Assembly: GCA_934256705.1 (NCBI GenBank)
Contig: CAKQPF010000022.1
Span: 1 to 50,694, forward strand
DNA: 50,694 nucleotides
Direction of reading: 5' to 3'
Source of the DNA: an uncultured Prevotella sp.
GTDB taxonomy: Bacteria; Bacteroidota; Bacteroidia; Bacteroidales; Bacteroidaceae
Each line of letters starts with the position of its first letter. Position 1 is the stretch's first letter. The notes beneath the pieces were generated by a model. That model made no database searches, was not told the DNA's origin, and saw nothing but the letters and a program-made list of their open reading frames with translations. The position numbers were made by a program, and so were the translations under genes. Of the stretch, positions 40,541 to 48,595 are shown piece after piece.

Positions 40541-41107
40541 ATGTCAAGAATAGGTAAATTGCCAATTAGTATCCCTGCAGGCGTTACTGTTTCCCTCAAG
40601 GATGGCGTTGTAACCGTTAAGGGTCCTAAGGGTGAACTTTCTCAGAAGGTTGACTCTTCTATTATCGTAAAGGTTGAAGATAATCATATCGTATTCGAAG
40701 TTGATGAGAACAGCCCAGTTAACTACAAGCAGAAGCAGGCTTTCCATGGTCTCTACCGTTCTTTGGTAAACAACATGGTTGTCGGTGTAAGCGAGGGTTA
40801 CAAGAAGGTGCTCGAGCTCGTTGGTGTAGGTTACCGTGTTTCTAACCAGGGTAACATCATTGAGTTCTCACTCGGTTTCACTCACCCAATCTTCATGCAG
40901 CTCCCTAAGGAGGTTAAGGTAGAGACAAAGTCTGAGCGTAATCAGAACCCTCTCATTATCCTCGAGTGTGCTGACAAGCAGTTGCTTGGTCTCATTTGTG
41001 CTAAGATCCGTTCTTTCCGTAAGCCAGAACCTTATAAGGGTAAGGGTATCCTGTTCCAGGGTGAGGTTATTCGCAGAAAGTCTGGTAAGTCAGCTTCAGC
41101 TAAGTAA
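40541..41107 (+). CDS. rplF: 50S ribosomal protein L6
   Basis: L6 lies near the sarcin-ricin loop. The 188-aa product begins MSRIGKLPISIPAGVTVSLKDGVVTVKGPKGELS, the first of two repeated domains. The second contains KKVLELVGVGYRVSNQGNIIEFSLGFTHP and the C-terminal signature RSFRKPEPYKGKGILFQGEVIRRKSGKSA. A Shine-Dalgarno-like TTGGAGGA precedes the start. rplR follows 19 bp later. Confidence 0.98.
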   Translation: MSRIGKLPISIPAGVTVSLKDGVVTVKGPKGELSQKVDSSIIVKVEDNHIVFEVDENSPVNYKQKQAFHGLYRSLVNNMVVGVSEGYKKVLELVGVGYRVSNQGNIIEFSLGFTHPIFMQLPKEVKVETKSERNQNPLIILECADKQLLGLICAKIRSFRKPEPYKGKGILFQGEVIRRKSGKSASAK

Positions 41108-41126
41108 CCTTTAAAAAATTACGATT

Positions 41127-41471
41127 ATGACAACAAAGAAAGTAGAAAGACGAATCAAGTTAAAGTACAGAATTCGTAAGAACGTAAACGGTACTGCTGA
41201 GCGCCCACGTATGAGCGTTTTCCGTAGCAACAAGCAGATTTATGTTCAGATTATTAACGACGTAACTGGTCAGACCCTTGCTTCTGCTTCTTCACTCGGT
41301 CTTGAGCACATGCCAAAGATCGCGCAGGCAGAGAAGGTTGGTGCTCTCGTTGCTGAGAAGGCACAGGCTGCTGGAATCACTACAGTAGTGTTCGACCGTA
41401 ACGGTTATCTCTATCACGGACGCGTTAAGGCTCTCGCTGACGCAGCTCGTAATGCAGGTCTTAACTTCTAA
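41127..41471 (+). CDS. rplR: 50S ribosomal protein L18
   Basis: L18 binds 5S rRNA together with L5 and L25. The 114-aa product begins MTTKKVERRIKLKYRIRKNVNGTAERPRMSVFRSNKQIYVQIIND. The family's C-terminal block AGITTVVFDRNGYLYHGRVKALADAARNAGLNF is complete. It has a standard position between rplF and rpsE and an 8-bp gap to the latter. Confidence 0.98.
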   Translation: MTTKKVERRIKLKYRIRKNVNGTAERPRMSVFRSNKQIYVQIINDVTGQTLASASSLGLEHMPKIAQAEKVGALVAEKAQAAGITTVVFDRNGYLYHGRVKALADAARNAGLNF

Positions 41472-41479
41472 ACGATAAT

Positions 41480-41992
41480 ATGGCAATGAATAAAGTAAAA
41501 GTAAACAGTGACGTTGAATTAAAGGATAGACTCGTTGCTATTAACCGTGTTACTAAGGTAACAAAGGGTGGTCGCACATTCACATTCGCTGCTATTGTCG
41601 TTGTAGGTGACGGTAATGGTGTAATCGGATGGGGTCTTGGTAAGGCCGGTGAGGTTACTGCTGCCATCGCCAAGGGCGTTGAGTCTGCTAAGAAGAACCT
41701 CGTTAAGGTTCCTGTTATCAAGGGCACTATCCCACACGAGATGGAAGTTTCCTTCGGTGGCGCTCAGGTTTTCCTGAAGCCTGCTGCTAAGGGTACTGGT
41801 CTTGTTGCTGGTGGCGCTATGCGTGCCGTGCTCGAGAGTGTTGGTATCAATGATGTGCTTGCAAAGTCTAAGGGTAGCTCTAACCCTCACAACCTTGTAA
41901 AGGCTACTATTCTCGCTCTCAGCAAGATGCGTGATGCAAGAACTGTAGCTAACGATCGTGGTATCAGTATGGATAAAGTGTTTAACGGATAA
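41480..41992 (+). CDS. rpsE: 30S ribosomal protein S5
   Basis: S5 affects accuracy and is the spectinomycin target in the 30S head-body hinge. The 170-aa product begins MAMNKVKVNSDVELKDRLVAINRVTKVTKGGRTFTFAAIVVVGDGNG, with the double-stranded RNA-binding type N-terminal domain and the loop (VTKGGR) next to the spectinomycin site unaltered as far as can be judged. It continues VGWG-type sequence GVIGWGLGKAGEV and ends NDRGISMDKVFNG. rpmD follows 17 bp later. Confidence 0.98.
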   Translation: MAMNKVKVNSDVELKDRLVAINRVTKVTKGGRTFTFAAIVVVGDGNGVIGWGLGKAGEVTAAIAKGVESAKKNLVKVPVIKGTIPHEMEVSFGGAQVFLKPAAKGTGLVAGGAMRAVLESVGINDVLAKSKGSSNPHNLVKATILALSKMRDARTVANDRGISMDKVFNG

Positions 41993-41993
41993 T

Positions 41994-42001
41994 AAGGAGG
42001 T
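41994..42001 (+). promoter_or_regulatory. rpmD: Shine-Dalgarno of rpmD
   Basis: AAGGAGGT lies 8 bp before the rpmD ATG. It is a full Shine-Dalgarno, rare in this window, and confirms this small gene. Confidence 0.7.
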
Positions 42002-42009
42002 ACTTCATA

Positions 42010-42186
42010 ATGGCAACAATTAAGATCAAGCAGATAAAGAGCCGTATCGGTGCTACTCTCGATCAGAAGCGCACTCTTCAGGCACTGGGACTCCGTAAAA
42101 TCTCTCAGGTTGTAGAGAAGGAAGATACCCCTGCAGTTCGCGGTATGGTACGCAAGGTTTTCCACCTCGTTACCGTAGTAGAATAA
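42010..42186 (+). CDS. rpmD: 50S ribosomal protein L30
   Basis: L30 is a small 23S-binding protein. The 58-aa product reads MATIKIKQIKSRIGATLDQ, then KRTLQALGLRKISQVVEKED, and ends GMVRKVFHLVTVVE, the full L30 pattern. It is short, but its position between rpsE and rplO, the strong Shine-Dalgarno and the full family match leave little doubt. The gap to rplO is 25 bp. Confidence 0.97.
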   Translation: MATIKIKQIKSRIGATLDQKRTLQALGLRKISQVVEKEDTPAVRGMVRKVFHLVTVVE

Positions 42187-42211
42187 CTAAACATAATTAA
42201 ACTGAACGACT

Positions 42212-42658
42212 ATGAAATTAAATAATTTGAAGCCAGCAGCTGGCTCTACTCATTCACGTCGTCGTATCGGTCGTGGACCAGGTTCTGGTCTGGGTGGTAC
42301 TTCTACTCGTGGTCACAAGGGTGCTAAGGCTCGCTCTGGTTATAAGAGAAAGATCGGATTCGAAGGTGGTCAGATGCCTCTCCAGCGTCGCGTTCCTAAG
42401 TTCGGATTCAAGAACATCAACCATAAGGAGTACTTCGCAGTTAATCTGTCAACACTCCAGAAACTTGCTGAGAGCAAGGGATTCACTGAAATCGGTATCG
42501 AACAGCTCATCCAGGCTGGTCTTACCAACGGCAAGGAACTCGTAAAGGTTCTTGCCAACGGTGAAATCAAGGCTGCTCTCACTGTTAAGGCTAATGCTTT
42601 CTCTAAGGCTGCTGAAGAAGCTATCAAGGCAGCAGGTGGTAACACTGTTATACTTTAA
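42212..42658 (+). CDS. rplO: 50S ribosomal protein L15
   Basis: L15 is a late assembly protein with a long basic extension reaching into the 50S core. The 148-aa product begins MKLNNLKPAAGSTHSRRRIGRGPGSGLGGTSTRGHKGAKARSG, the Gly/Arg-rich extension. The globular part contains GFEGGQMPLQRRVPKFGFKNI and ends ALTVKANAFSKAAEEAIKAAGGNTVIL. Four bases separate its stop from the secY start. Confidence 0.98.
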   Translation: MKLNNLKPAAGSTHSRRRIGRGPGSGLGGTSTRGHKGAKARSGYKRKIGFEGGQMPLQRRVPKFGFKNINHKEYFAVNLSTLQKLAESKGFTEIGIEQLIQAGLTNGKELVKVLANGEIKAALTVKANAFSKAAEEAIKAAGGNTVIL

Positions 42659-42662
42659 TTAA

Positions 42663-44006
42663 ATGAAAAAGTTTATAGAGACACTTAGAAACTGTTGGAA
42701 GGTTGAGGATTTGCGTATGCGACTCCTCATCACCCTCCTGTTTGTTGCAATATACCGTTTCGGTTCGTTCGTAGTTCTCCCAGGTATCAACCCTGGTAAC
42801 CTTGAGCGCCTGCAACAGCAGACTGCTGGTGGACTTATGTCACTTCTTGACATGTTTTCTGGTGGTGCATTCTCCAACGCATCCATTTTTGCGCTTGGTA
42901 TAATGCCTTACATCTCTGCTTCCATCGTAATGCAGCTCGTAGCCATCGCTGTACCTTCTTTCCAGAAGATGCAGCGCGATGGCGAGAGCGGAAGAAAGAA
43001 GATTGCACAGTACACTCGTTACTTGACAGTCGCTATCCTCCTCTTCCAGGCTCCATCTTATCTGATGAACCTGAAGATGCAGTCCGCTGGTGCCCTTGCT
43101 TCAGGTATATCCTGGACGGAATTCATGATTCCTGCCACTATCATACTCGCTGCAGGCAGTATGTTCATCCTCTGGTTGGGTGAGCGTATTACTGATAAGG
43201 GCGTGGGTAACGGTATTTCCATGATCATCATGATCGGTATTATTGCTCGTCTTCCACAGGCCTTCTTCCAGGAGGTAGGTAGCCGTTTCACTGCTATCAC
43301 AAGTGGTGGTCTCGTGATGTTCATCGCTGAAATCCTTATCCTCTATGCAGTTGTATGTGCGGCTATACTTCTTGTACAAGGCACCCGCAAGGTTCCTGTA
43401 CAGTATGCAAAGAAGGTCGTTGGTAATACTCAGCAGTTGGGTGGTGCACGTCAGTACATCCCATTGAAACTGTTCGCTGCCAATGTAATGCCTATCATCT
43501 TTGCCCAGGCTTTGATGTTCATACCATTGGCTATTGTACAGTATCAGTCTGATGGTGCCGGTTGGTTCACCCGCTCTATGTTGGATAACAGAAGCCTGCT
43601 TTACAATGTAGTATATGTGGTGCTCATCGTGGCGTTCACATATTTCTACACTGCAATCACTCTCAACCCAACACAAATGGCTGAAGACATGAAGCGTAAC
43701 AATGGCTTCATCCCTGGAGTCAAGCCAGGTCAGGACACGGCTAACTATATCGAAGAGATTATGTCACGCCTCACCCTCCCAGGCTCATTGTTCATCGCCT
43801 TCATTGCTATTATGCCTGCACTCGCTGGTTTGCTCAACGTACAGCAGGCATTCTCACAGTTCTTCGGAGGTACCTCCCTCCTGATTCTCGTCGGTGTGGT
43901 CATTGACACCATCCAGCAGATTCAGTCACACTTGATGATGCGTCACTATGACGGTCTCCTCAAGTCTGGTCGTACTCGTCCACAGAACGGTGTAAATGCT
44001 TACTAA
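42663..44006 (+). CDS. secY: Protein translocase subunit SecY
   Basis: SecY is the channel of the Sec translocon in the inner membrane. The 447-aa product begins MKKFIETLRNCWKVEDLRMRLLITLLFVAIYRFGSFVVLPGINP. Ten membrane helices can be traced, from about residue 20 to 430. The plug region GGLMSLLDMFSGGAFSNASIFALGIMPYISASIVMQL and the cytosolic loop YTRYLTVAILLFQA are recognisable. It joins SecE, encoded at 13044. It lies in the spc block, 4 bp after rplO and 14 bp before map. Confidence 0.98.
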   Translation: MKKFIETLRNCWKVEDLRMRLLITLLFVAIYRFGSFVVLPGINPGNLERLQQQTAGGLMSLLDMFSGGAFSNASIFALGIMPYISASIVMQLVAIAVPSFQKMQRDGESGRKKIAQYTRYLTVAILLFQAPSYLMNLKMQSAGALASGISWTEFMIPATIILAAGSMFILWLGERITDKGVGNGISMIIMIGIIARLPQAFFQEVGSRFTAITSGGLVMFIAEILILYAVVCAAILLVQGTRKVPVQYAKKVVGNTQQLGGARQYIPLKLFAANVMPIIFAQALMFIPLAIVQYQSDGAGWFTRSMLDNRSLLYNVVYVVLIVAFTYFYTAITLNPTQMAEDMKRNNGFIPGVKPGQDTANYIEEIMSRLTLPGSLFIAFIAIMPALAGLLNVQQAFSQFFGGTSLLILVGVVIDTIQQIQSHLMMRHYDGLLKSGRTRPQNGVNAY

Positions 44007-44020
44007 TTCTGTCTTGCGAA

Positions 44021-44815
44021 ATGGCTATATTTCTGAAGACGGAAGATGAAATAGAACTAATGCGTCAAGCGAACCAACTCGTTGGTAAAACGCTTGGCGA
44101 ATTAGCTAAACACATAAAACCTGGTGTGACGACTCTCCAACTGGACAGAATAGCGGAAGAGTTTATTCGTGATCATGGTGCTATACCTACGTTCAAGAAC
44201 TTCCCCAATCCTTTTGGAGAGCCGTTCCCCGCAAGTATCTGCACATCTGTCAATGATGTCGTAGTACATGGCATACCTGACAATAAAACAGTTTTACATG
44301 ACGGAGATGTCATATCTATAGATTGTGGCACACTTCTTGCTGGTTATAATGGCGACTCTGCTTATACCTTTGAGGTGGGCAATGTGTCAGAGGATGTCAG
44401 GACTCTTCTGCGTGTTACCAAAGAGAGTCTATATGCCGGAATAGAGAAAGCCGTCGCTGGAAACCGTATAGGTGACATAGGACAGGCTGTACAGGATTAC
44501 TGTGAATCTTACGGCTATGGTGTAGTGCGTGAGCTTACCGGTCATGGTATCGGAAAGGAAATGCATGAGGAACCTCAGGTTCCCAACTATGGCAAGCAGG
44601 GACACGGAAAACAACTCAAGTCTGGTATGTGCATTGCGATCGAGCCGATGATTACCATGGGTGATCGCAGTATATGTCTTGCTCAAGACAAATGGTCAAT
44701 CATCAGCAGGGACAGGAAACCTGCCGCTCACTTCGAGCATACGGTGGCTGTCTATAAGGGCAGGGCTGAAATTTTATCTACTTTTGAAGAAATTGAACGC
44801 GTTTTAAAATCTTAG
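44021..44815 (+). CDS. map: Methionine aminopeptidase, type I
   Basis: This enzyme removes the initiator methionine from nascent proteins. The 264-aa product has the pita-bread fold ligands for two metal ions: Asp101, Asp112, His175, Glu208 and Glu239, with His83 also conserved (VVHGIPD). It starts directly with the catalytic domain and lacks the N-terminal zinc-finger extension, so it is type Ia. It sits between secY and infA, as in many bacteria. It is translated from the same run and shows no sign of its own promoter. Confidence 0.98.
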   Translation: MAIFLKTEDEIELMRQANQLVGKTLGELAKHIKPGVTTLQLDRIAEEFIRDHGAIPTFKNFPNPFGEPFPASICTSVNDVVVHGIPDNKTVLHDGDVISIDCGTLLAGYNGDSAYTFEVGNVSEDVRTLLRVTKESLYAGIEKAVAGNRIGDIGQAVQDYCESYGYGVVRELTGHGIGKEMHEEPQVPNYGKQGHGKQLKSGMCIAIEPMITMGDRSICLAQDKWSIISRDRKPAAHFEHTVAVYKGRAEILSTFEEIERVLKS

Positions 44816-44824
44816 CACTCTATT

Positions 44825-45043
44825 ATGGCAAAACAATCTGCTATAGAACAGGATGGAACAATCGTCGAGGCATTGAGCAATGCGATGTTCCGTGTTGAGT
44901 TGGAGAACGGCTGCCCTATAACAGCACATATCTCTGGCAAAATGAGGATGCACTACATCAAGATACTTCCTGGTGACAAGGTGAAGGTTGAGATGAGTCC
45001 TTATGACCTCACCAAAGGTCGTATTGTATTTCGATACAAATAA
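44825..45043 (+). CDS. infA: Translation initiation factor IF-1
   Basis: IF-1 occupies the A site during initiation. The 72-aa OB-fold product begins MAKQSAIEQDGTIVEALSNAMFRVELENGCPITAHISGKMRMHYIKI and ends VEMSPYDLTKGRIVFRYK, the full family pattern. It lies between map and rpmJ, 9 bp and 17 bp away, and is normal in length and sequence. A second infA copy is not present in this window. Confidence 0.98.
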   Translation: MAKQSAIEQDGTIVEALSNAMFRVELENGCPITAHISGKMRMHYIKILPGDKVKVEMSPYDLTKGRIVFRYK

Positions 45044-45060
45044 TATATCTTATATATAAT

Positions 45061-45177
45061 ATGAAGACAAGAGCATCATTAAAAAAACGTACAGCTGACT
45101 GCAAGATCGTTCGTCGTAAGGGTCGTCTGTACCTCATCAACAAGAAGAACCCTAAGTTTAAACTTCGTCAGGGTTAA
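45061..45177 (+). CDS. rpmJ: 50S ribosomal protein L36, zinc-free variant
   Basis: L36 is the smallest 50S protein. The 38-aa product begins MKTRASLKKRTADCKIVRR and ends with KNPKFKLRQG. The usual zinc ligands CXXC...C...H are reduced to one cysteine (in ADCK), with Asn/Lys in place of the later Cys and His, so it is a C-minus form that should not bind zinc. It is short but placed precisely between infA and rpsM with the family's C-terminal KxRQG. Confidence 0.95.
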   Translation: MKTRASLKKRTADCKIVRRKGRLYLINKKNPKFKLRQG

Positions 45178-45215
45178 AAAACAATTTATTAATTTTTTAT
45201 TTACATCATTACAAC

Positions 45216-45596
45216 ATGGCAATAAGAATTGTTGGAGTAGATTTGCCCCAGAACAAGCGTGGCGAAATCGCATTGACCTATATCTATGGTATCGGTCGAA
45301 GTAGTTCAGCAAAGATATTGGATAAAGCCGGTGTTAGCCGCGACACAAAGGTGTGCGATTGGACTGACGACGAGGCTGCCAAGATCCGTGAAATTATCGG
45401 CGCTGAATTCAAGGTTGAAGGTGATCTCCGTTCAGAGATCCAGTTGAACATCAAGCGACTGATGGATATTGGTTGCTATCGTGGAATCCGTCATCGTAAC
45501 GGTCTTCCTGTTCGCGGTCAGAGCACTAAGAACAATGCCCGTACTCGTAAGGGTAAGAAGAAGACTGTTGCTAATAAGAAGAAGGCCACTAAGTAA
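45216..45596 (+). CDS. rpsM: 30S ribosomal protein S13
   Basis: S13 forms the intersubunit bridge to L5 and contacts the P-site tRNA. The 126-aa product begins MAIRIVGVDLPQNKRGEIALTYIYGIGRSSSAKIL. The helix-two-turn-helix part is followed by the C-terminal tail GIRHRNGLPVRGQSTKNNARTRKGKKKTVANKKKATK, strongly basic as usual. It is 38 bp after rpmJ and separated from rpsK by 91 bp with a weak hairpin. Confidence 0.98.
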   Translation: MAIRIVGVDLPQNKRGEIALTYIYGIGRSSSAKILDKAGVSRDTKVCDWTDDEAAKIREIIGAEFKVEGDLRSEIQLNIKRLMDIGCYRGIRHRNGLPVRGQSTKNNARTRKGKKKTVANKKKATK

Positions 45597-45622
45597 TAAA
45601 GAATAAGGAATGAAGAACGAAG

Positions 45623-45654
45623 AGATTGTCTTACTTCTTTTTTCTGAGTTCTAA
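45623..45654 (+). promoter_or_regulatory. Weak hairpin with T-run before rpsK
   Basis: In the rpsM-rpsK spacer, repeated AAGA blocks can pair with TCTT and TTCTT, followed by a T6 run. Pairing is AT-rich and imperfect, so this is a possible attenuator only. Confidence 0.3.
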
Positions 45655-45687
45655 TTACATTAACTTTTAAAACTTATTTCAAAAGTC

Positions 45688-46080
45688 ATGGCAAAGAAAC
45701 AAGCAACAACTAACAAGAAAAGAAATGTAAAGGTTGATGCGCTTGGACAGCTTCATGTTCACAGCTCTTTCAACAACATCATAGTATCACTTGCAAACTC
45801 TGAGGGTCAGGTTATCTCCTGGTCTTCTGCAGGTAAGATGGGATTCCGTGGTAGCAAGAAGAACACTCCTTACGCTGCTCAGATGGCTGCTGAGGATTGT
45901 GCAAAGGTAGCTTACGACCTCGGTCTCCGCAAGGTCAAGGCATACGTCAAGGGTCCTGGTAACGGTCGTGAAAGCGCTATCCGTGCTTGCCACTCAGCAG
46001 GTATCGAGGTAATGGAGATCATCGACGTTACTCCACTTCCACACAACGGATGTCGTCCTCCTAAGCGTCGTCGCGTATAA
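45688..46080 (+). CDS. rpsK: 30S ribosomal protein S11
   Basis: S11 is a platform protein near the Shine-Dalgarno helix. The 130-aa product begins MAKKQATTNKKRNVKVDALGQLHVHSSFNNIIVSLANSEGQ and has the family's YAAQMAAEDCAKVAYDLGLRKVKAYVKGPGNGRESAIRA. It ends with the conserved IIDVTPLPHNGCRPPKRRRV. S11, with S18 and S21, is relevant to anti-Shine-Dalgarno masking in this phylum. It lies between rpsM and rpsD. Confidence 0.98.
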   Translation: MAKKQATTNKKRNVKVDALGQLHVHSSFNNIIVSLANSEGQVISWSSAGKMGFRGSKKNTPYAAQMAAEDCAKVAYDLGLRKVKAYVKGPGNGRESAIRACHSAGIEVMEIIDVTPLPHNGCRPPKRRRV

Positions 46081-46081
46081 T

Positions 46082-46127
46082 AAATGAAGAATGAAGAATG
46101 GGATACATTCATTCTCAAGCTTCATTT
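46082..46127 (+). promoter_or_regulatory. Hairpin in the rpsK-rpsD spacer
   Basis: AAATGAAG (46082-46089) pairs with CTTCATTT (46120-46127); inside, GAATG pairs with CATTC around GGATA. The left arm is a 7-bp tandem (ATGAAGA). It lies about 35 bp before rpsD, whose product S4 represses the alpha operon in other bacteria. Confidence 0.5.
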
Positions 46128-46162
46128 ACTATTAATCACAAAAACAAAAGTAATTAGCAATT

Positions 46163-46768
46163 ATGGCTAGATATACAGGTCCGAAATCAAGAATCGACCG
46201 TCGTTTTGGCGAAGCCATCCTCGGTTCAGAAAAAGTTTTGTCCAAGAGAAACTTCGCTCCTGGACAGCATGGTCACGATCGTCGCAGAAAGCAGTCTGAG
46301 TATGGTGTCATGTTGGCAGAGAAGCAGAAGGCCAAGTACACTTATGGTGTACTCGAGCGCCAGTTCCGTATTTTGTTTGAGAAGGCATCTAAGATGGAAG
46401 GCATTAAGGGTGAGAACCTTCTCCAGCTCCTTGAGAGCCGCCTCGACAATGTGGTGTTCCGTCTCGGTATCGCTCCAACTCGTCGTGCTGCTCGTCAGTT
46501 AGTTGGCCACAAGCACATCACTGTTGATGGTAACGTGGTTAACATCCCTTCTTTCTCAGTTAAGCCTGGACAGGTCATCGCTGTTCGCGAGAAGTCTAAG
46601 TCTCTCGAAGTTATCGAGGCTAACCTCGCTGGTTTCAACCACAGCAAGTACCCTTGGATCGAGTGGGACAACAACACCAAGTCCGGTAAGTTCCTCCACC
46701 GTCCTGAGCGTGCAGATATTCCTGAGAACATTAAGGAGCAGTTAATCGTTGAGTTGTACTCTAAATAA
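46163..46768 (+). CDS. rpsD: 30S ribosomal protein S4
   Basis: S4 nucleates 30S assembly and autoregulates the alpha operon in E. coli. The 201-aa product begins MARYTGPKSRIDRRFGEAILGSEKVLSKRNFAPGQHGHDRRRKQSE, lacking the N-terminal CXXC zinc motif, so it is the zinc-free type. The S4 RNA-binding domain is LESRLDNVVFRLGIAPTRRAARQLVGHKHITVDGNVVNIPSF. It ends ENIKEQLIVELYSK. rpoA follows after 11 bp. Confidence 0.98.
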   Translation: MARYTGPKSRIDRRFGEAILGSEKVLSKRNFAPGQHGHDRRRKQSEYGVMLAEKQKAKYTYGVLERQFRILFEKASKMEGIKGENLLQLLESRLDNVVFRLGIAPTRRAARQLVGHKHITVDGNVVNIPSFSVKPGQVIAVREKSKSLEVIEANLAGFNHSKYPWIEWDNNTKSGKFLHRPERADIPENIKEQLIVELYSK

Positions 46769-46779
46769 TCATTAAATTA

Positions 46780-47772
46780 ATGGCGATATTAGCATTTCAA
46801 AAACCTGATAAAGTTGTGATGTTGGAGGCTACGGACAAGGTCGGCAAGTTCGAGTTTCGTCCTCTTGAGCCTGGTTTCGGTATTACTATCGGTAATGCCC
46901 TCCGCCGCATCCTTCTTTCATCGCTCGAAGGTTATGCCATCAATACCATCCGTATTGACGGCGTTGAGCACGAGTTCTCCTCTGTGCCTGGCGTAAAGGA
47001 AGATGTAACCAACATAATCTTGAATCTCAAGCAAGTTAGATTCAAGCAGATAGTAGAAGAATTCGAGAACGAGAAAGTAAGTATCACCATCGAGAATTCT
47101 GACGAATTCACAGCTGGTGACATCAGCAAGTATCTGACTGGATTTGAAGTGTTAAACCCTGATTTGGTGATTTGTCATTTAGATACGAAGGCATCAATGC
47201 AGATCGAGCTTACCATCAACAAGGGACGTGGTTACGTGCCTTCTGATGAGAACCGCATCTATTGCACTGATGTCAACTGTATAGCGATTGATTCCATCTA
47301 CACTCCTATCCGTAACGTCAAGTTTGCTGTCGAGCCTTACCGCGTAGAGCAGAAGACTGACTATGATAAGCTCGTCATCGAGGTTACTACGGATGGTTCC
47401 ATCCACCCGAAGGATGCACTTAAGGAAGCAGCAAAGATACTGATCCATCACTTCATGCTCTTCTCTGATGAGAAGATTACTCTTGAAAACCCTGACGTAG
47501 AGGGCAATCAGGAGTTTGATGAAGAGATTCTCCACATGCGTCAATTGCTCAAGACACGTCTCGTTGACATGAACCTCAGCGTTCGTGCCCTCAACTGTCT
47601 GAAGGCTGCTGATGTAGATACTCTCGGAGACCTCGTTCAGTACAACAAGACTGACCTCCTCAAGTTCCGCAACTTTGGTAAGAAATCGCTCTCAGAGCTT
47701 GATGATTTGCTCGAGGGTCTGAATCTGTCGTTTGGAACCGATATTTCAAAATATAAACTTAATCAAGATTAA
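46780..47772 (+). CDS. rpoA: DNA-directed RNA polymerase subunit alpha
   Basis: Alpha dimerises to start polymerase assembly and contacts promoters and activators. The 330-aa product has the N-terminal dimerisation domain (EFRPLEPGFGITIGNALRRILLSSLEGYAI) and a C-terminal domain (NLSVRALNCLKAADVDTLGDLVQYNKTDLLKFRNFGKKSLSELDDLL) that binds activators, joined by a normal linker. It lies in the alpha block after rpsD; the spacer to rplQ holds a long hairpin. Confidence 0.99.
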   Translation: MAILAFQKPDKVVMLEATDKVGKFEFRPLEPGFGITIGNALRRILLSSLEGYAINTIRIDGVEHEFSSVPGVKEDVTNIILNLKQVRFKQIVEEFENEKVSITIENSDEFTAGDISKYLTGFEVLNPDLVICHLDTKASMQIELTINKGRGYVPSDENRIYCTDVNCIAIDSIYTPIRNVKFAVEPYRVEQKTDYDKLVIEVTTDGSIHPKDALKEAAKILIHHFMLFSDEKITLENPDVEGNQEFDEEILHMRQLLKTRLVDMNLSVRALNCLKAADVDTLGDLVQYNKTDLLKFRNFGKKSLSELDDLLEGLNLSFGTDISKYKLNQD

Positions 47773-47792
47773 AGTTGATAGATTGAAACCTA

Positions 47793-47842
47793 CGGAAAGA
47801 GATGTTTGCTTGAGGCAAACTCCAAGCAGACATCTCATTCCG
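47793..47842 (+). promoter_or_regulatory. Long hairpin between rpoA and rplQ
   Basis: CGGAA-a-GAGATGT-tt-GCTTG pairs with CAAGC-ag-ACATCTC-a-TTCCG: 17 base pairs with two small symmetric internal loops and a 10-nt apical loop. There is no U-tract. It is a good candidate for ribonuclease III processing or for control of rplQ (inference). Confidence 0.7.
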
Positions 47843-47893
47843 ATATTTTAATCAGATTCAATACTAAATCTTCAAAAACAAAGAAAACTCAAA

Positions 47894-48385
47894 ATGAGAC
47901 ACAATAAGAAATTCAACCATCTGGGTCGTACTGCATCTCATCGTAACGCTATGCTCGCTAACATGGCTATCTCGCTGATCATGCACAAAAGAATCACTAC
48001 GACTCTCGCAAAGGCAAAGGCTCTCAAGATGTACGTTGAGCCACTGATCACACGCTCTAAGGACGATACTACCAACAGCCGTCGTGTAGTATTCAGCTAC
48101 TTGCAGAACAAGTACGCTGTGACTGAGCTCTTCAAGGTTATCGCTGAGAAGGTAGCTGACCGTCCAGGTGGATACACACGTATCATCAAGCTCGGTACCC
48201 GTCAGGGTGACGCTGCTGAGGTAGCATTCATCGAGCTCGTTGACTTCGACGAGAACATGGCTAAGGCTCCTAAGGCTGCCAAGAAGACACGTCGTGGTCG
48301 CAAGTCTGCTGCCGTTGCTCAGGCTACTGAAGCTGCCGCTGAGACCACTGAGGCTCCAGCAGCTGAAGAGGCTAAGGCTGAATAA
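47894..48385 (+). CDS. rplQ: 50S ribosomal protein L17
   Basis: L17 lies near the tunnel exit. The 163-aa product begins MRHNKKFNHLGRTASHRNAMLANMAISLIMHKRITTTLAKAKALK, the conserved core (about 1-120). The C-terminal 40 residues are a Lys/Arg patch then an Ala/Glu-rich tail (KKTRRGRKSAAVAQATEAAA...), as often seen in this phylum. It ends the run of r-protein genes and is followed by a strong terminator. Confidence 0.97.
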   Translation: MRHNKKFNHLGRTASHRNAMLANMAISLIMHKRITTTLAKAKALKMYVEPLITRSKDDTTNSRRVVFSYLQNKYAVTELFKVIAEKVADRPGGYTRIIKLGTRQGDAAEVAFIELVDFDENMAKAPKAAKKTRRGRKSAAVAQATEAAAETTEAPAAEEAKAE

Positions 48386-48417
48386 TATCTTGCGAATTAC
48401 ATCGTAAAGACATAATT

Positions 48418-48466
48418 AAAGCGCTCACATTAGTTCAGTCCGCTGGGCAATGTGAGCGCTTTTCTT
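48418..48466 (+). terminator. Rho-independent terminator of the r-protein superoperon
   Basis: AAAGCGCTCACATT pairs with AATGTGAGCGCTTT (14 bp) around a 17-nt loop, followed by a T-rich run. It lies 32 bp past rplQ. Confidence 0.92.
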
Positions 48467-48595
48467 TGTGTAATAATTAGATGCGCTTGCTCCTAAAGGC
48501 TTTTCTTTTATATCCAACATCGTGTAGAGTAGGGTGGCAAGCGAAGCATCATTACATTATCGCCCCTCCGTTTTGACCTATAAAGACTATTGTTT

